A stretch of 14,245 nucleotides of DNA from positions 1 to 14,245 of the forward strand of contig CALAEX010000228.1 of NCBI GenBank assembly GCA_937891165.1, read 5' to 3'. The notes beneath the pieces were generated by a model, which did no database searches, had not been told where the DNA came from, and worked only from the letters and a program-made list of their open reading frames with translations. The position numbers and the translations under genes were made by a program. This DNA is from an uncultured Lachnospiraceae bacterium (lineage in GTDB: Bacteria; Bacillota; Clostridia; Lachnospirales; Lachnospiraceae). Of the stretch, positions 7,567-14,245 are shown one piece after another. Every line of letters starts with the position of its first letter. Position 1 is the first letter of the stretch.

Positions 7567-7611
7567 ACTAAAAAAATCTGACATACTCAAAATCAATATT
7601 ATAATATCGAT

Positions 7612-7644
7612 AAAGGCAGGACCAAAAAAATTGTCCTTGCCCTT
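7612..7644. terminator. Probable shared terminator between convergent genes
   Basis: GGCAGGAC (7615-7622) pairs with GTCCTTGCC (7633-7641) with one bulged base across a ten-base loop, and A-T pairs extend the stem. It lies between the plus-strand gene ending at 7566 and the HNH gene ending at 7762. The T runs on either side are short, so it may be weak. Confidence 0.5.
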
Positions 7645-7761
7645 ACCAATTTAATAACATATCCTATATCCATTTTTTGAATTTACACAAATTTTGAAAA
7701 TGCGATGTTTTGACCCCAATATCATAACGTTGGTATTATTACATTGTTTTTTCTATAATCA

Positions 7762-8364
7762 CTATTTATATATACTAATGGCTGTTACAATATCATCAAA
7801 TGTCATTTTTTTTGCTTTCGCTAATTCATAAATTAATTGTTTTTCTCTCTCCTGTACTTGAAAAGGATTATCCCACTCAAACATTTTCATCGTATACTCT
7901 GCTTTTTTTTGTTCATCAACATTTAACGAATCTTGAATTCTAATCACTGACCCCTCATATTTAAAAAAATTATCAACATTATCATAATATGGATGAACAA
8001 TATAAAACTTACATTTCTCATAACATGAATTCTTTAGTTCAATTGTATCTTTCTGTCCTTTTTTTGATGAACCATTACAATAAGAACAAGCCATTGCTAA
8101 ATTGGTTTTTGTATATTCAAATTCTGGATACCGACCTTTAGGAGCTATATGTTCAATTTCCGGTCTAGAAGTTCCTCCAAGAGATAATCCACAATATACA
8201 CATTTGCCATTTTGATGAAACAATAATTGTTTTTTTATACTTTGTTTTATTCTTACATTTATTTCATCATTTTTATCCCAATTACTCTTACCTAATATGC
8301 CTAAGTTTTTTATATACTTAATCTGATTTTTTGAGTATTTAACTCTAATGTTTAATTTCAACAT
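7762..8364 (-). CDS. ptuB: HNH nuclease, PtuB-like (Septu)
   Basis: Probable nuclease partner of the upstream ATPase; in Septu the HNH protein cleaves DNA once the ATPase is engaged. In 200 residues the HNH core is clear: zinc ligands C55/C58 (GKCVYCG) and C93/C96 (ACSYCNGSS), the H-containing strand with E71-H72 (EIEHIAPKG), and N88 in the third element. The length and central HNH position fit PtuB. The ATG at 8364 lies 20 bases inside the ATPase gene, in another frame, so translation is probably coupled. The nearest G-rich site (GGGGG) is about 12 bases upstream. It is the last gene of the operon, with the probable terminator downstream. The HNH call is firm, the Septu label less so. Confidence 0.8.
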   Translation of the reverse strand: MLKLNIRVKYSKNQIKYIKNLGILGKSNWDKNDEINVRIKQSIKKQLLFHQNGKCVYCGLSLGGTSRPEIEHIAPKGRYPEFEYTKTNLAMACSYCNGSSKKGQKDTIELKNSCYEKCKFYIVHPYYDNVDNFFKYEGSVIRIQDSLNVDEQKKAEYTMKMFEWDNPFQVQEREKQLIYELAKAKKMTFDDIVTAISIYK

Positions 8365-10261
8365 CTCTTATGTAATCCCCCGCACGTTCAATTACTTTTT
8401 TCAATGGATCATTGTCATCTAAAATATACCCTCTCATCTTTTCATATAGATACTTTATTCGTTCAAGTTTTTCTTTTTTATTATAAGAAATCATATACAA
8501 TAATTCCCTTACTTCCGTATCAAAATAGTAATTTCGACATGTTCTCACTTCAAATACATTATATAAAATATTTTCCGACGACCATGCATATGTACTATAA
8601 TCGATTAATTCATAGTTTTTCTTCCCTATTCCATCAACTTTTGCAATAATAAGTGATGAGCTCTCTGGTTTAAGATCCGACACCATGTAATGCGAATGTG
8701 AAGCTATTACAAAATGACATGATTTATAATCTTTAAAGACATCTTTTAAAAAACTAATGTACTTAATCTGCCAATTAGGATGCAAACTAATCTCTGGTTC
8801 ATCAATCAAGACTAATGTATTTTCTTTTATTGCATTATATATATTTGTAAAAGAATAAAGAATATGCTTTTCACCAGAACTAGACTCCTCAAATGAATAT
8901 CTTACTCCATTTTTAAATAGATAAAGAGTCTGATTACTCGCAATCTTCAATAAAGAAAGAATTTTCAACCGCAAGTAATCGTTCTTCACTTTATGTATTT
9001 CATTCCGAGAAGTATTTATATCTATATCAAATCCTAATAGTACTTTATTATTAACCTTCACATATTTTTCACTATCTCTTATATTGATAAGCATCTCACA
9101 AAGCATTTGATATGTTTCAGAATCTATTTTCTTTATCGCATCACTTCTATAATCATCTTGTAATATAATCTTATCCCCTTTCTCTTTTAAATCAGTTAAT
9201 AAATCCGTTGAAAAGAAAATAGTCGAAGGTATCTCATAAGATATTCTTAATTTCGAATCTACCTGCAAAAATCTTGATAACTGTTCAAAAAATTTCCATA
9301 TTCTATCCTTTTCCGCTAAATTTAATAAAGAATCCACAAGTTTTGCACTCATACTACTTGTCCAAGCTGCATTTGATGTCATTCTCACCCCTAAATATTC
9401 ATATAAAGAATCTTCCTCATTCACTTGTTTAAACGGAAATTTATCATTTAACATAAAAGAAACAGCCAAAACCTTATTTAATATTCTCTCCCCTATTTCT
9501 ATTAAAATACCATTTCTATGAATCATAACCTGTTTATTAATAATATGTATCTCAATCAAATCTCCATTAAAAAAATAATTCAATTCATAATAAGAATACT
9601 TTAGTTGCGATAACACGTTTGAGCTTTGCAATGCATAAAAAATATCTGCAAGAGTCTTCAACACAAAACTCTTTCCAGAGCCATTAGCACCAATTATTAA
9701 TGATACCACTGGCTCATCTACCACATCACTCATTTTATCTACAAAAAAACAAAGATTACAATATTCTTCCTCTCCTTCTTTCACAATTAAAGATTTCAAT
9801 CTAAACATACCTGTACTATACGAAAAATAATCTTGAACCCTCGTTTTACCTTTTTCACCAAATAATTTCAATTTTTCTTTTCGAATATTATCTTCGTTTG
9901 AAACATACTCAATCTTTAAAAAATTATTATCATATACATTTACAACAACATAATCTCCTGCTTTTGCTTGATGAAACATATACCAATCATAAACAATTCT
10001 CAAAGAACCATTCCCTTGAAATTGTTTAGCATATTCCCTTTTTGTTTGCGAGCCAGCTGCCTTTAATTCACACTTTTGACCATTATCCCATTCACATTGA
10101 TATACTACACCTTTTAATATTTTATACATATATGCATAACTTGCTGGAATAGCTATATATGATTCTTCTTTTCTTTTGGTTCTTGTACTAGTGTTTCGTA
10201 ATTCTCCCCATTTGATATGAACCTCTTTTATCTGTATATAGTAACTACCTATTAGCACCAT
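8345..10261 (-). CDS. ptuA: ABC/AAA15-type ATPase, PtuA-like, with extra N-terminal domain
   Basis: Probable ATP-driven sensor and scaffold for the HNH protein. In 638 residues the ATPase parts are Walker A GANGSGKS (191-198), signature SSGEK (461-465), Walker B TLVLIDEPE with D487/E488, the D-loop SLHP (492-495) and the switch region ASHSHYMVSDL (520-530). This is the SMC-like order seen in PtuA and OLD-type ATPases; no Toprim domain is apparent. Typical PtuA proteins have Walker A near residue 40. Here about 150 residues come first, and residues 15-120 (HIKWGELRN, ESYIAIPASYA, then a Gly-Asp-Tyr strand) look like a B3-type DNA-recognition domain. AAGG lies six bases before the ATG, 22 bases after the restriction gene. 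Alternative: an R-M-associated ATPase outside classical Septu. Confidence 0.78.
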   Translation of the reverse strand: MVLIGSYYIQIKEVHIKWGELRNTSTRTKRKEESYIAIPASYAYMYKILKGVVYQCEWDNGQKCELKAAGSQTKREYAKQFQGNGSLRIVYDWYMFHQAKAGDYVVVNVYDNNFLKIEYVSNEDNIRKEKLKLFGEKGKTRVQDYFSYSTGMFRLKSLIVKEGEEEYCNLCFFVDKMSDVVDEPVVSLIIGANGSGKSFVLKTLADIFYALQSSNVLSQLKYSYYELNYFFNGDLIEIHIINKQVMIHRNGILIEIGERILNKVLAVSFMLNDKFPFKQVNEEDSLYEYLGVRMTSNAAWTSSMSAKLVDSLLNLAEKDRIWKFFEQLSRFLQVDSKLRISYEIPSTIFFSTDLLTDLKEKGDKIILQDDYRSDAIKKIDSETYQMLCEMLINIRDSEKYVKVNNKVLLGFDIDINTSRNEIHKVKNDYLRLKILSLLKIASNQTLYLFKNGVRYSFEESSSGEKHILYSFTNIYNAIKENTLVLIDEPEISLHPNWQIKYISFLKDVFKDYKSCHFVIASHSHYMVSDLKPESSSLIIAKVDGIGKKNYELIDYSTYAWSSENILYNVFEVRTCRNYYFDTEVRELLYMISYNKKEKLERIKYLYEKMRGYILDDNDPLKKVIERAGDYIRDVEIKH

Positions 10262-10283
10262 TTATATCCTTAATATCCTCCAA

Positions 10284-11363
10284 TCAAAAATCTAATAAAT
10301 ATGTCCCATCTTTATACTTTCTAAATGTAACATATGTTTTTCCATACAACTCCAACATCTGTTTAGTTACATATCCTCCAGAAGGTGCACCTATTCTCTT
10401 TCTGATCCATTCTCCTAAAATAGCATTACTCTCAACACTATGAAGAGCCTTATTACCTTGTTGAGCCATTCTCATATGAAACGAACCAAAATCCTTTGTT
10501 ATCACTTTAAACATTGGGCAATTCTCATCCTCCTCTGTTTCTCGATCTGGGAAAAAACCTGCAACCCTATCTTTATTATTATATGGAATATAAGCTTGAT
10601 TTTGATTTCTTTTAGTTCCATTTCTTCGTATGCCCCAGTTTATACCAGAACCATACCCTGTATCCTTTCCATCCGCTCTTAATAAAGATACTGTAAGCGT
10701 CGCTATTGGTTCATTTTTATCATAAATCATATAGTCTCGTTCAGAGTTATCTGGTTCTTCGTAATCTTCCCGTCCATGATTTACTACATTACGAATCTTT
10801 TCTGACACATTAGGATCAAAACAATCTATTGTATCCGGTAATAGCTCTTTATAGTATTGATAAGCTTTTAACGAATTACACATACAAACAGTTTCTCTAC
10901 GTTTATAAAATGCATTCATCGTATAATTCAACGAACCACAATATGCTTTCAATGGCAATTCCTTAACATGTTCATCTGGAGAACTCCATATATAAATTTT
11001 CGAATGAACCTCTGGTCCAGTACAAATATAACGGCATGAGACTTTAGGCATTCCCTTTGTTCCATTAATATATCCAATTAATCGGCAAATATCTTCATGT
11101 TTCTTTTGAGACAAACTAGATTTTGTCATTCCTAAAATAATTTCTACAGTAATTCCTTTAGTAAATCTATTCCCTTTCATTCCCTCTTGTAATGCTATTA
11201 AATGAGTAGAGATTCGCTCACAGTCTATAAACGCTGTAATAATTTTCAACGAATTACATGGATTACTATTCTCTATTCTTGAGGGAGCATATAATACTGG
11301 TTCATCAAAATCTTCCGTAAGAAACGTTGATTCTTTTGTAATATCATCAATCATTTGTATCAT
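10284..11363 (-). CDS. Type II restriction endonuclease, NgoFVII-like (PLD fold)
   Basis: Cuts DNA not protected by the adjacent methyltransferase. In 359 residues the N-terminal half is a phospholipase-D-type nuclease with H120-x-K122 (EVHSKIYIW), a Gly-Ser-x-Asn patch (YCGSLNYTMNAF, 141-152) and a following Arg/Glu (RRETVC). The family has one such site per chain and acts as a dimer without metal; this is family knowledge. The C-terminal half (about 238-359), with GINWGIRRNGTKRNQNQAYI, GYVTKQMLELYG and a final YLLDF, fits the B3-like DNA-reading domain of NgoFVII-type enzymes. NgoFVII itself reads GCSGC; whether this enzyme does cannot be told. The ATG overlaps the methyltransferase stop (ATGA) and has GGAGGAG just upstream, so synthesis follows the methylase. 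Confidence 0.85.
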   Translation of the reverse strand: MIQMIDDITKESTFLTEDFDEPVLYAPSRIENSNPCNSLKIITAFIDCERISTHLIALQEGMKGNRFTKGITVEIILGMTKSSLSQKKHEDICRLIGYINGTKGMPKVSCRYICTGPEVHSKIYIWSSPDEHVKELPLKAYCGSLNYTMNAFYKRRETVCMCNSLKAYQYYKELLPDTIDCFDPNVSEKIRNVVNHGREDYEEPDNSERDYMIYDKNEPIATLTVSLLRADGKDTGYGSGINWGIRRNGTKRNQNQAYIPYNNKDRVAGFFPDRETEEDENCPMFKVITKDFGSFHMRMAQQGNKALHSVESNAILGEWIRKRIGAPSGGYVTKQMLELYGKTYVTFRKYKDGTYLLDF

Positions 11364-12433
11364 ATTCTCTCCTCCAAATTAGGCTTTATCCAAGGATATT
11401 CAATACCAGCAAAAGAATTTAACACAGCTGTAATAACAATTTCCGAAAGCTTACATGGAACAGCCATTCCTATCTGTTTACGGACACTACTATATTTACC
11501 AAAAAATTCATAATCATCTGGAAATGTTTGTATTCTAGCTCTTTCTCTATTGGTTAATTCTCTATCTGTCCAATGATACATATATGTTCCACCACCACCA
11601 GCTGCTGTTACTGTATAAGCTGGTTTACTTGGATCAAGTTTTCTGTATATTTGACTTATCTTTGTTTTGGTCTTAATCCTCAACTCTTCAGGAAATTCTT
11701 CCCCTAATCTATCCTCTGCTTGCCATACATTTTCACCAGGTTTAATCAATGCTAACCTCTTAATCACTTTATCTGACAAATTACGTTCCTCATGATTTGT
11801 AGCAGTCTTTGGTATATTAGCCAATGCTGTTCTAGAAGATATATCACATTCTTTATATATCACTGGGTCCGGAACTCGATATTTTACTGGTATATCTTCT
11901 CTTATTCCAACAATAATAACTCTATGCCTATTTTGTGGCACTCCATACTGCTCTGCCTTATATAAATTGACATTTAGCTTATATCCAGCAACTCTCATAT
12001 CATCTAAAATAATCTGAAAATCTCCAGAACCCGCCGAACGAATTCCAGAAACATTTTCTGCTAAAAACCACTTTGGTTTATATTGTTTTAAAACTTCAAT
12101 ACCATACCAATAAAGTTGCCCAAATTTTTCATTAGATAAACCTTTGTGTTCACCCACATTTGAGAAACTATTACATGGAAATCCATAACAAAAAGCATCA
12201 ATTTCTCCAAGTGATTTTATATTTAATTCTCTTACATCAACACAATGAACTGATTTTGGATTTTCTGGACATATATTCTTTCTATATGTCTCACATGTGT
12301 CTGAATCATAATCATTTGCCCAAACATGCTCAACAGCAAATCTTCCATCATCACTTTTTGCCTTTAATGCTCCATATGCAATTCCACCTGGTCCACAAAA
12401 TAATTCTCCTAATCTAAATATATGTTTATCCAT
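11360..12433 (-). CDS. DNA (cytosine-5) methyltransferase of the type II R-M system
   Basis: Transfers a methyl group from SAM to C5 of cytosine in the recognition site, protecting host DNA. In 357 residues all main motifs are present: SAM-binding FCGPGG (12-17), the catalytic Pro-Cys loop with C87 (GFPCNSFS), ENV (126-128), QNRHR (167-171), a variable target-recognition stretch (about 185-265), then LDPSKPAYTVTA and the C-terminal IGMAVPC. The start is placed at 12433, because AGGGAG lies seven bases before that ATG and the ATG overlaps the regulator stop (TGATG). An in-frame ATG at 12463 would add ten residues without a comparable site. The stop overlaps the restriction gene start. The neighbouring NgoFVII-like nuclease is its obvious partner. 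Confidence 0.95.
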   Translation of the reverse strand: MDKHIFRLGELFCGPGGIAYGALKAKSDDGRFAVEHVWANDYDSDTCETYRKNICPENPKSVHCVDVRELNIKSLGEIDAFCYGFPCNSFSNVGEHKGLSNEKFGQLYWYGIEVLKQYKPKWFLAENVSGIRSAGSGDFQIILDDMRVAGYKLNVNLYKAEQYGVPQNRHRVIIVGIREDIPVKYRVPDPVIYKECDISSRTALANIPKTATNHEERNLSDKVIKRLALIKPGENVWQAEDRLGEEFPEELRIKTKTKISQIYRKLDPSKPAYTVTAAGGGGTYMYHWTDRELTNRERARIQTFPDDYEFFGKYSSVRKQIGMAVPCKLSEIVITAVLNSFAGIEYPWIKPNLEERI

Positions 12434-12663
12434 CACCGTTCTCCCTGATTGTAATTTAACCATTCATTTTCTATCTCATCATAAGAAACACTATTTTCTT
12501 CACAAAATTGCTTAATAGCTTTCATAGCCTTTATATTAGGTTTTACCTTATCTAATTCCCATCGATTCACTGTAGATAATGCTACTTCCAACTTCTTGGC
12601 AAAATCTTCTTGTGTATAGAATGATTTTTGTCTCGTAATACGAATTTTATCTCCCAAACTCAT
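12433..12663 (-). CDS. XRE-family regulator (probable R-M controller protein)
   Basis: A small DNA-binding protein of 76 residues with a single helix-turn-helix: an N-terminal GDKIRITRQ helix, QEDFAKKLEV as helices 2 and 3 entry, and STVNRWELDKVKPN covering the recognition helix and turn. In R-M operons such C proteins delay restriction until methylation is established. The start at 12663 is chosen because AAGGAG lies eight bases upstream; the ATG at 12681 would add six residues but has only an A-run ahead. It is the first gene of the five-gene operon and its stop overlaps the methylase ATG. A promoter and a dyad lie just upstream, as expected for autoregulation. It could also be a plain repressor. 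Confidence 0.85.
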   Translation of the reverse strand: MSLGDKIRITRQKSFYTQEDFAKKLEVALSTVNRWELDKVKPNIKAMKAIKQFCEENSVSYDEIENEWLNYNQGER

Positions 12664-12693
12664 TAGGCAATCTCCTTGCATTTTTTTCTCATT

Positions 12694-12722
12694 ATTTTAG
12701 CATAGATTAGGCGTTTTATCAA
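12694..12722 (-). promoter_or_regulatory. Promoter of the R-M/Septu-like operon
   Basis: Minus-strand TTGATA (12717-12722, five of six) and TAAAAT (12694-12699, five of six) are spaced by exactly 17 bases. This places transcription start near 12687, about 25 bases before the ATG at 12663. It is the best sigma-A-like match in the window and appears to serve all five genes. Confidence 0.75.
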
Positions 12723-12728
12723 GCAAAA

Positions 12729-12742
12729 TGACACTTTTGTCA
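12729..12742. promoter_or_regulatory. Candidate operator (C-box-like dyad) for the XRE regulator
   Basis: TGACA-CTTT-TGTCA is a perfect dyad with five-base arms. It ends seven bases upstream of the -35, where an activator would bind; known C-boxes are GAC/GTC-type dyads. Only one clear copy is seen, although controller operators are often paired. Confidence 0.5.
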
Positions 12743-12775
12743 CAAACTTCCTAACAAAAAAGTTCTATAAAGTCC

Positions 12776-14245
12776 TTATTTTTTATAGTACATTAAATTA
12801 ATATCTATGCCTTTTATGTCAGAAATAATTGTTACATTCACATCCCATTTTGCTTTTTGAAGGATTTCAAAAAGTTTTTTCTCATTAACATCTAATACTA
12901 TAACTTCTTCATTGATAACAATCTTCATCTTTGTATCTCTTGGGAATATTGTACTGACACCACAATGCTTTAATATTTTCATGTATGTTTCTATTGTAAT
13001 TTCTCCACAATTTACTCTATCCACTAATCCAGGAACAAACCATGTTTCTTTTGTTTTCTCATTCTTCTTTCCTTTTTCTTTTGTTCCTGATATTAAAGTA
13101 TCTGCAAAAATACCATGAAATTGTTTTCTGTTACAGAAAAATAATAGTAAAAAATATAGTATACAAATAAGACATACTAAAATAATAATCCATAAGAAAT
13201 TTATCCATCTTACATTGTCTTGTTGTGTTATCCATTTTTCTGTTTCTATTATCGTTGGAATTTCCGTTGGAGTTATCTCCTTGTTTGGTTTTGGAGTTAC
13301 GGTTATTTCTACTTTTTCTGTTGGAGTTGGAACTTCTGTCACCTCAGCACATTCACTTGGTTGTGGTGGTTCCGTTGGAGTAATTTCATCTATTATTGTT
13401 GATGTCACTGTCGGAATAATTGATTCGCTTGGATATGGTGTAACAGTTATTTTATTATCTCCTGTTGATATTGGAATTGTAGTTGGAGTTATTATTTCAC
13501 TTACTATTGGAGTTACACTTACTTTGATTGATTCGCTTGGAGTCGGAGTGACTGTTATTTTTACTACTTCACTTGGAGTTGGTTTAATCGTTACCCTTAC
13601 TGCTACACTTGGGATTGGAGTAATAGTCACTTTTATTGCTTCGGTTGGTCTTATAGTAACACTTGGACTTATGATTGGCGTTATTGTCGCTGTTGGCTTT
13701 ATTACACCACTTGGTACTGGACTAATCGTTGGTGCTACTCCTTGTGTTATGTTTGGTACTTCTGTCACCTTTGGCATTATAGTTGGACTTGGCATAATCG
13801 TAACACTAGGTTCCAAAATTGGTGTTGGTATTGTCGTAACCGTTGGCTTTTCTGCTATTGTCGGTGTTACTGTTAGCCTTGGTGTACTTGTAACCTCCGG
13901 TTGTTCTGTTACTATCGGTCTTACCGTTGGTTTTGGTGTACTTGTAACCTTTGGTTGTTCTGTTATTGTTGGTGTTACTGTTGGTTTTGGCATACTTGTA
14001 ATCGTTGCCTCTAGTGCTTTTGTTGGTGTGACAGAATTGGTTGGCTTTGGTGTTAATGTAGCTGTTGGTTCTGGAATTTTCGTTGGTATCAACATCGTAC
14101 TTGGATTATCCCAAACTATATTTGTTTCTCCACATTTCTTACAAGTATACGTTGTATATCCATTACTTTCTAACGTAGGTGCTGTGTAAATTCCTTCATT
14201 CCAATCATGTCCTAATGCACTACTTCTATTATCTTCTACATAATC
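12776..14245 (-). CDS. Pro/Thr-rich membrane-anchored surface protein, N-terminus outside window
   Basis: The frame is open from TAA at 12776 to the right edge (490 codons), so the ATG at 14095 is internal. In order: a cysteine-pair repeat module (GHDWNEG, then GYTTYTCKKCGET, about 14100-14209) common in Clostridia surface proteins; a stalk of about 280 residues rich in Thr-Pro, Pro-Ser and Val-Thr; one membrane helix (WINFLWIIILVCLICILYFL, about 13133-13208); a basic stop-transfer stretch; and a cytosolic domain of about 110 residues of unknown kind. This gives an outside stalk and an inside tail, though the signal peptide is not visible. An ordinary wall protein would end in a sorting motif, so the sizeable inner domain is odd and hints at signalling. 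No link to the defence operon is evident beyond strand. Confidence 0.85.
   Translation of the reverse strand, partial: DYVEDNRSSALGHDWNEGIYTAPTLESNGYTTYTCKKCGETNIVWDNPSTMLIPTKIPEPTATLTPKPTNSVTPTKALEATITSMPKPTVTPTITEQPKVTSTPKPTVRPIVTEQPEVTSTPRLTVTPTIAEKPTVTTIPTPILEPSVTIMPSPTIMPKVTEVPNITQGVAPTISPVPSGVIKPTATITPIISPSVTIRPTEAIKVTITPIPSVAVRVTIKPTPSEVVKITVTPTPSESIKVSVTPIVSEIITPTTIPISTGDNKITVTPYPSESIIPTVTSTIIDEITPTEPPQPSECAEVTEVPTPTEKVEITVTPKPNKEITPTEIPTIIETEKWITQQDNVRWINFLWIIILVCLICILYFLLLFFCNRKQFHGIFADTLISGTKEKGKKNEKTKETWFVPGLVDRVNCGEITIETYMKILKHCGVSTIFPRDTKMKIVINEEVIVLDVNEKKLFEILQKAKWDVNVTIISDIKGIDINLMYYKK
13820..13981 (-). repeat. Three 54-bp tandem units in the Pro/Thr stalk
   Basis: Three consecutive 18-residue units run from Thr-Val-Thr/Arg-Pro through Glu-Gln/Lys-Pro to Thr-Pro, spaced exactly 54 bases apart. 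A second, looser set with a period of about 13 residues (SEVVKITVTPTP type) follows at about 13490-13600. Such repeats expand and contract by slippage and set stalk length. Confidence 0.7.

Noticed and set aside
7439..7654. A 71-codon plus-strand frame overlapping the end of the unknown gene
   Set aside because: It is out of frame with the longer protein-like frame and runs into the terminator hairpin.
12743..12778. A terminator between the surface protein gene and the R-M operon
   Set aside because: The T run after the stop at 12776 is not preceded by a stem of more than three paired bases, so read-through into the operon cannot be ruled out.
13215..14189. A 324-codon plus-strand frame rich in Val, Gly and Ile
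   Set aside because: It is the complement of the Pro/Thr repeat stalk. Thr and Pro codons read backward give Gly, Val and Ser codons, and the minus frame has a domain order and runs past the window edge.
1..14245. CRISPR array, tRNA or rRNA genes
   Set aside because: No regularly spaced direct repeats with unique spacers, tRNA-like arms or rRNA core sequence were seen on either strand. The only regular tandem repeats are within the Pro/Thr stalk.

Overview
The window is AT-rich, low-GC DNA. It most resembles a gut Clostridia genome (Bacillota, probably Lachnospiraceae). This rests on the AT-rich codon use, the strong purine-rich ribosome binding sites, the Clostridia-like insertion sequences, and a Pro/Thr-rich surface protein carrying a cysteine-pair repeat that is common in this group. 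The taxon is an inference. Nearly all genes lie on the minus strand. The region reads as a defence island broken up by insertion sequences.

Region by region in plus coordinates: (1) 1-~1049, an IS256-family element cut by the left window edge. (2) 1149-3913, a tightly coupled two-gene unit: a Cap15-like protein with two membrane helices and a beta-barrel, then a large adenosine-deaminase-superfamily enzyme (715 aa) with every metal-binding and catalytic residue of the family in place. No CD-NTase, ATPase or other signal generator lies beside it, so it is neither ordinary CBASS nor RADAR. This is the best candidate here for an undescribed system. (3) ~3980-~6060, an IS110-family element. Its transposase is broken by one in-frame TGA, and its long 3' non-coding end can fold into two stem / internal-loop / hairpin modules like a bridge RNA. 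Loop strands of both modules match DNA near the other end of the element. (4) 6244-7566, plus-strand remnants: a tail resembling Rpn-type nuclease/transposases, and an unrecognised protein whose open frame runs past its only usual start codon. (5) 7762-12663, a five-gene minus-strand operon with overlaps or short gaps: XRE regulator, C5-cytosine methyltransferase, NgoFVII-like phospholipase-D-fold restriction enzyme, ABC/AAA15-type ATPase and HNH nuclease. The first three form a type II restriction-modification system with a controller. The last two look like a Septu (PtuA/PtuB) pair. (6) 12776-14245, a surface or envelope protein, N-terminally cut by the right edge.

How the genes may work together: the XRE protein probably tunes its own promoter (a good -35/-10 pair with a dyad just upstream), timing methylation before restriction. 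The ATPase/HNH pair sits last in this operon, so it should share that control. The ATPase also has an extra N-terminal domain of about 120 residues that resembles, by eye, the DNA-reading domain at the C-terminus of the neighbouring restriction enzyme. The pair may therefore be directed to specific DNA sites. In the Cap15-like/deaminase unit, a nucleotide made or altered by the deaminase may control the membrane protein; this is inference.
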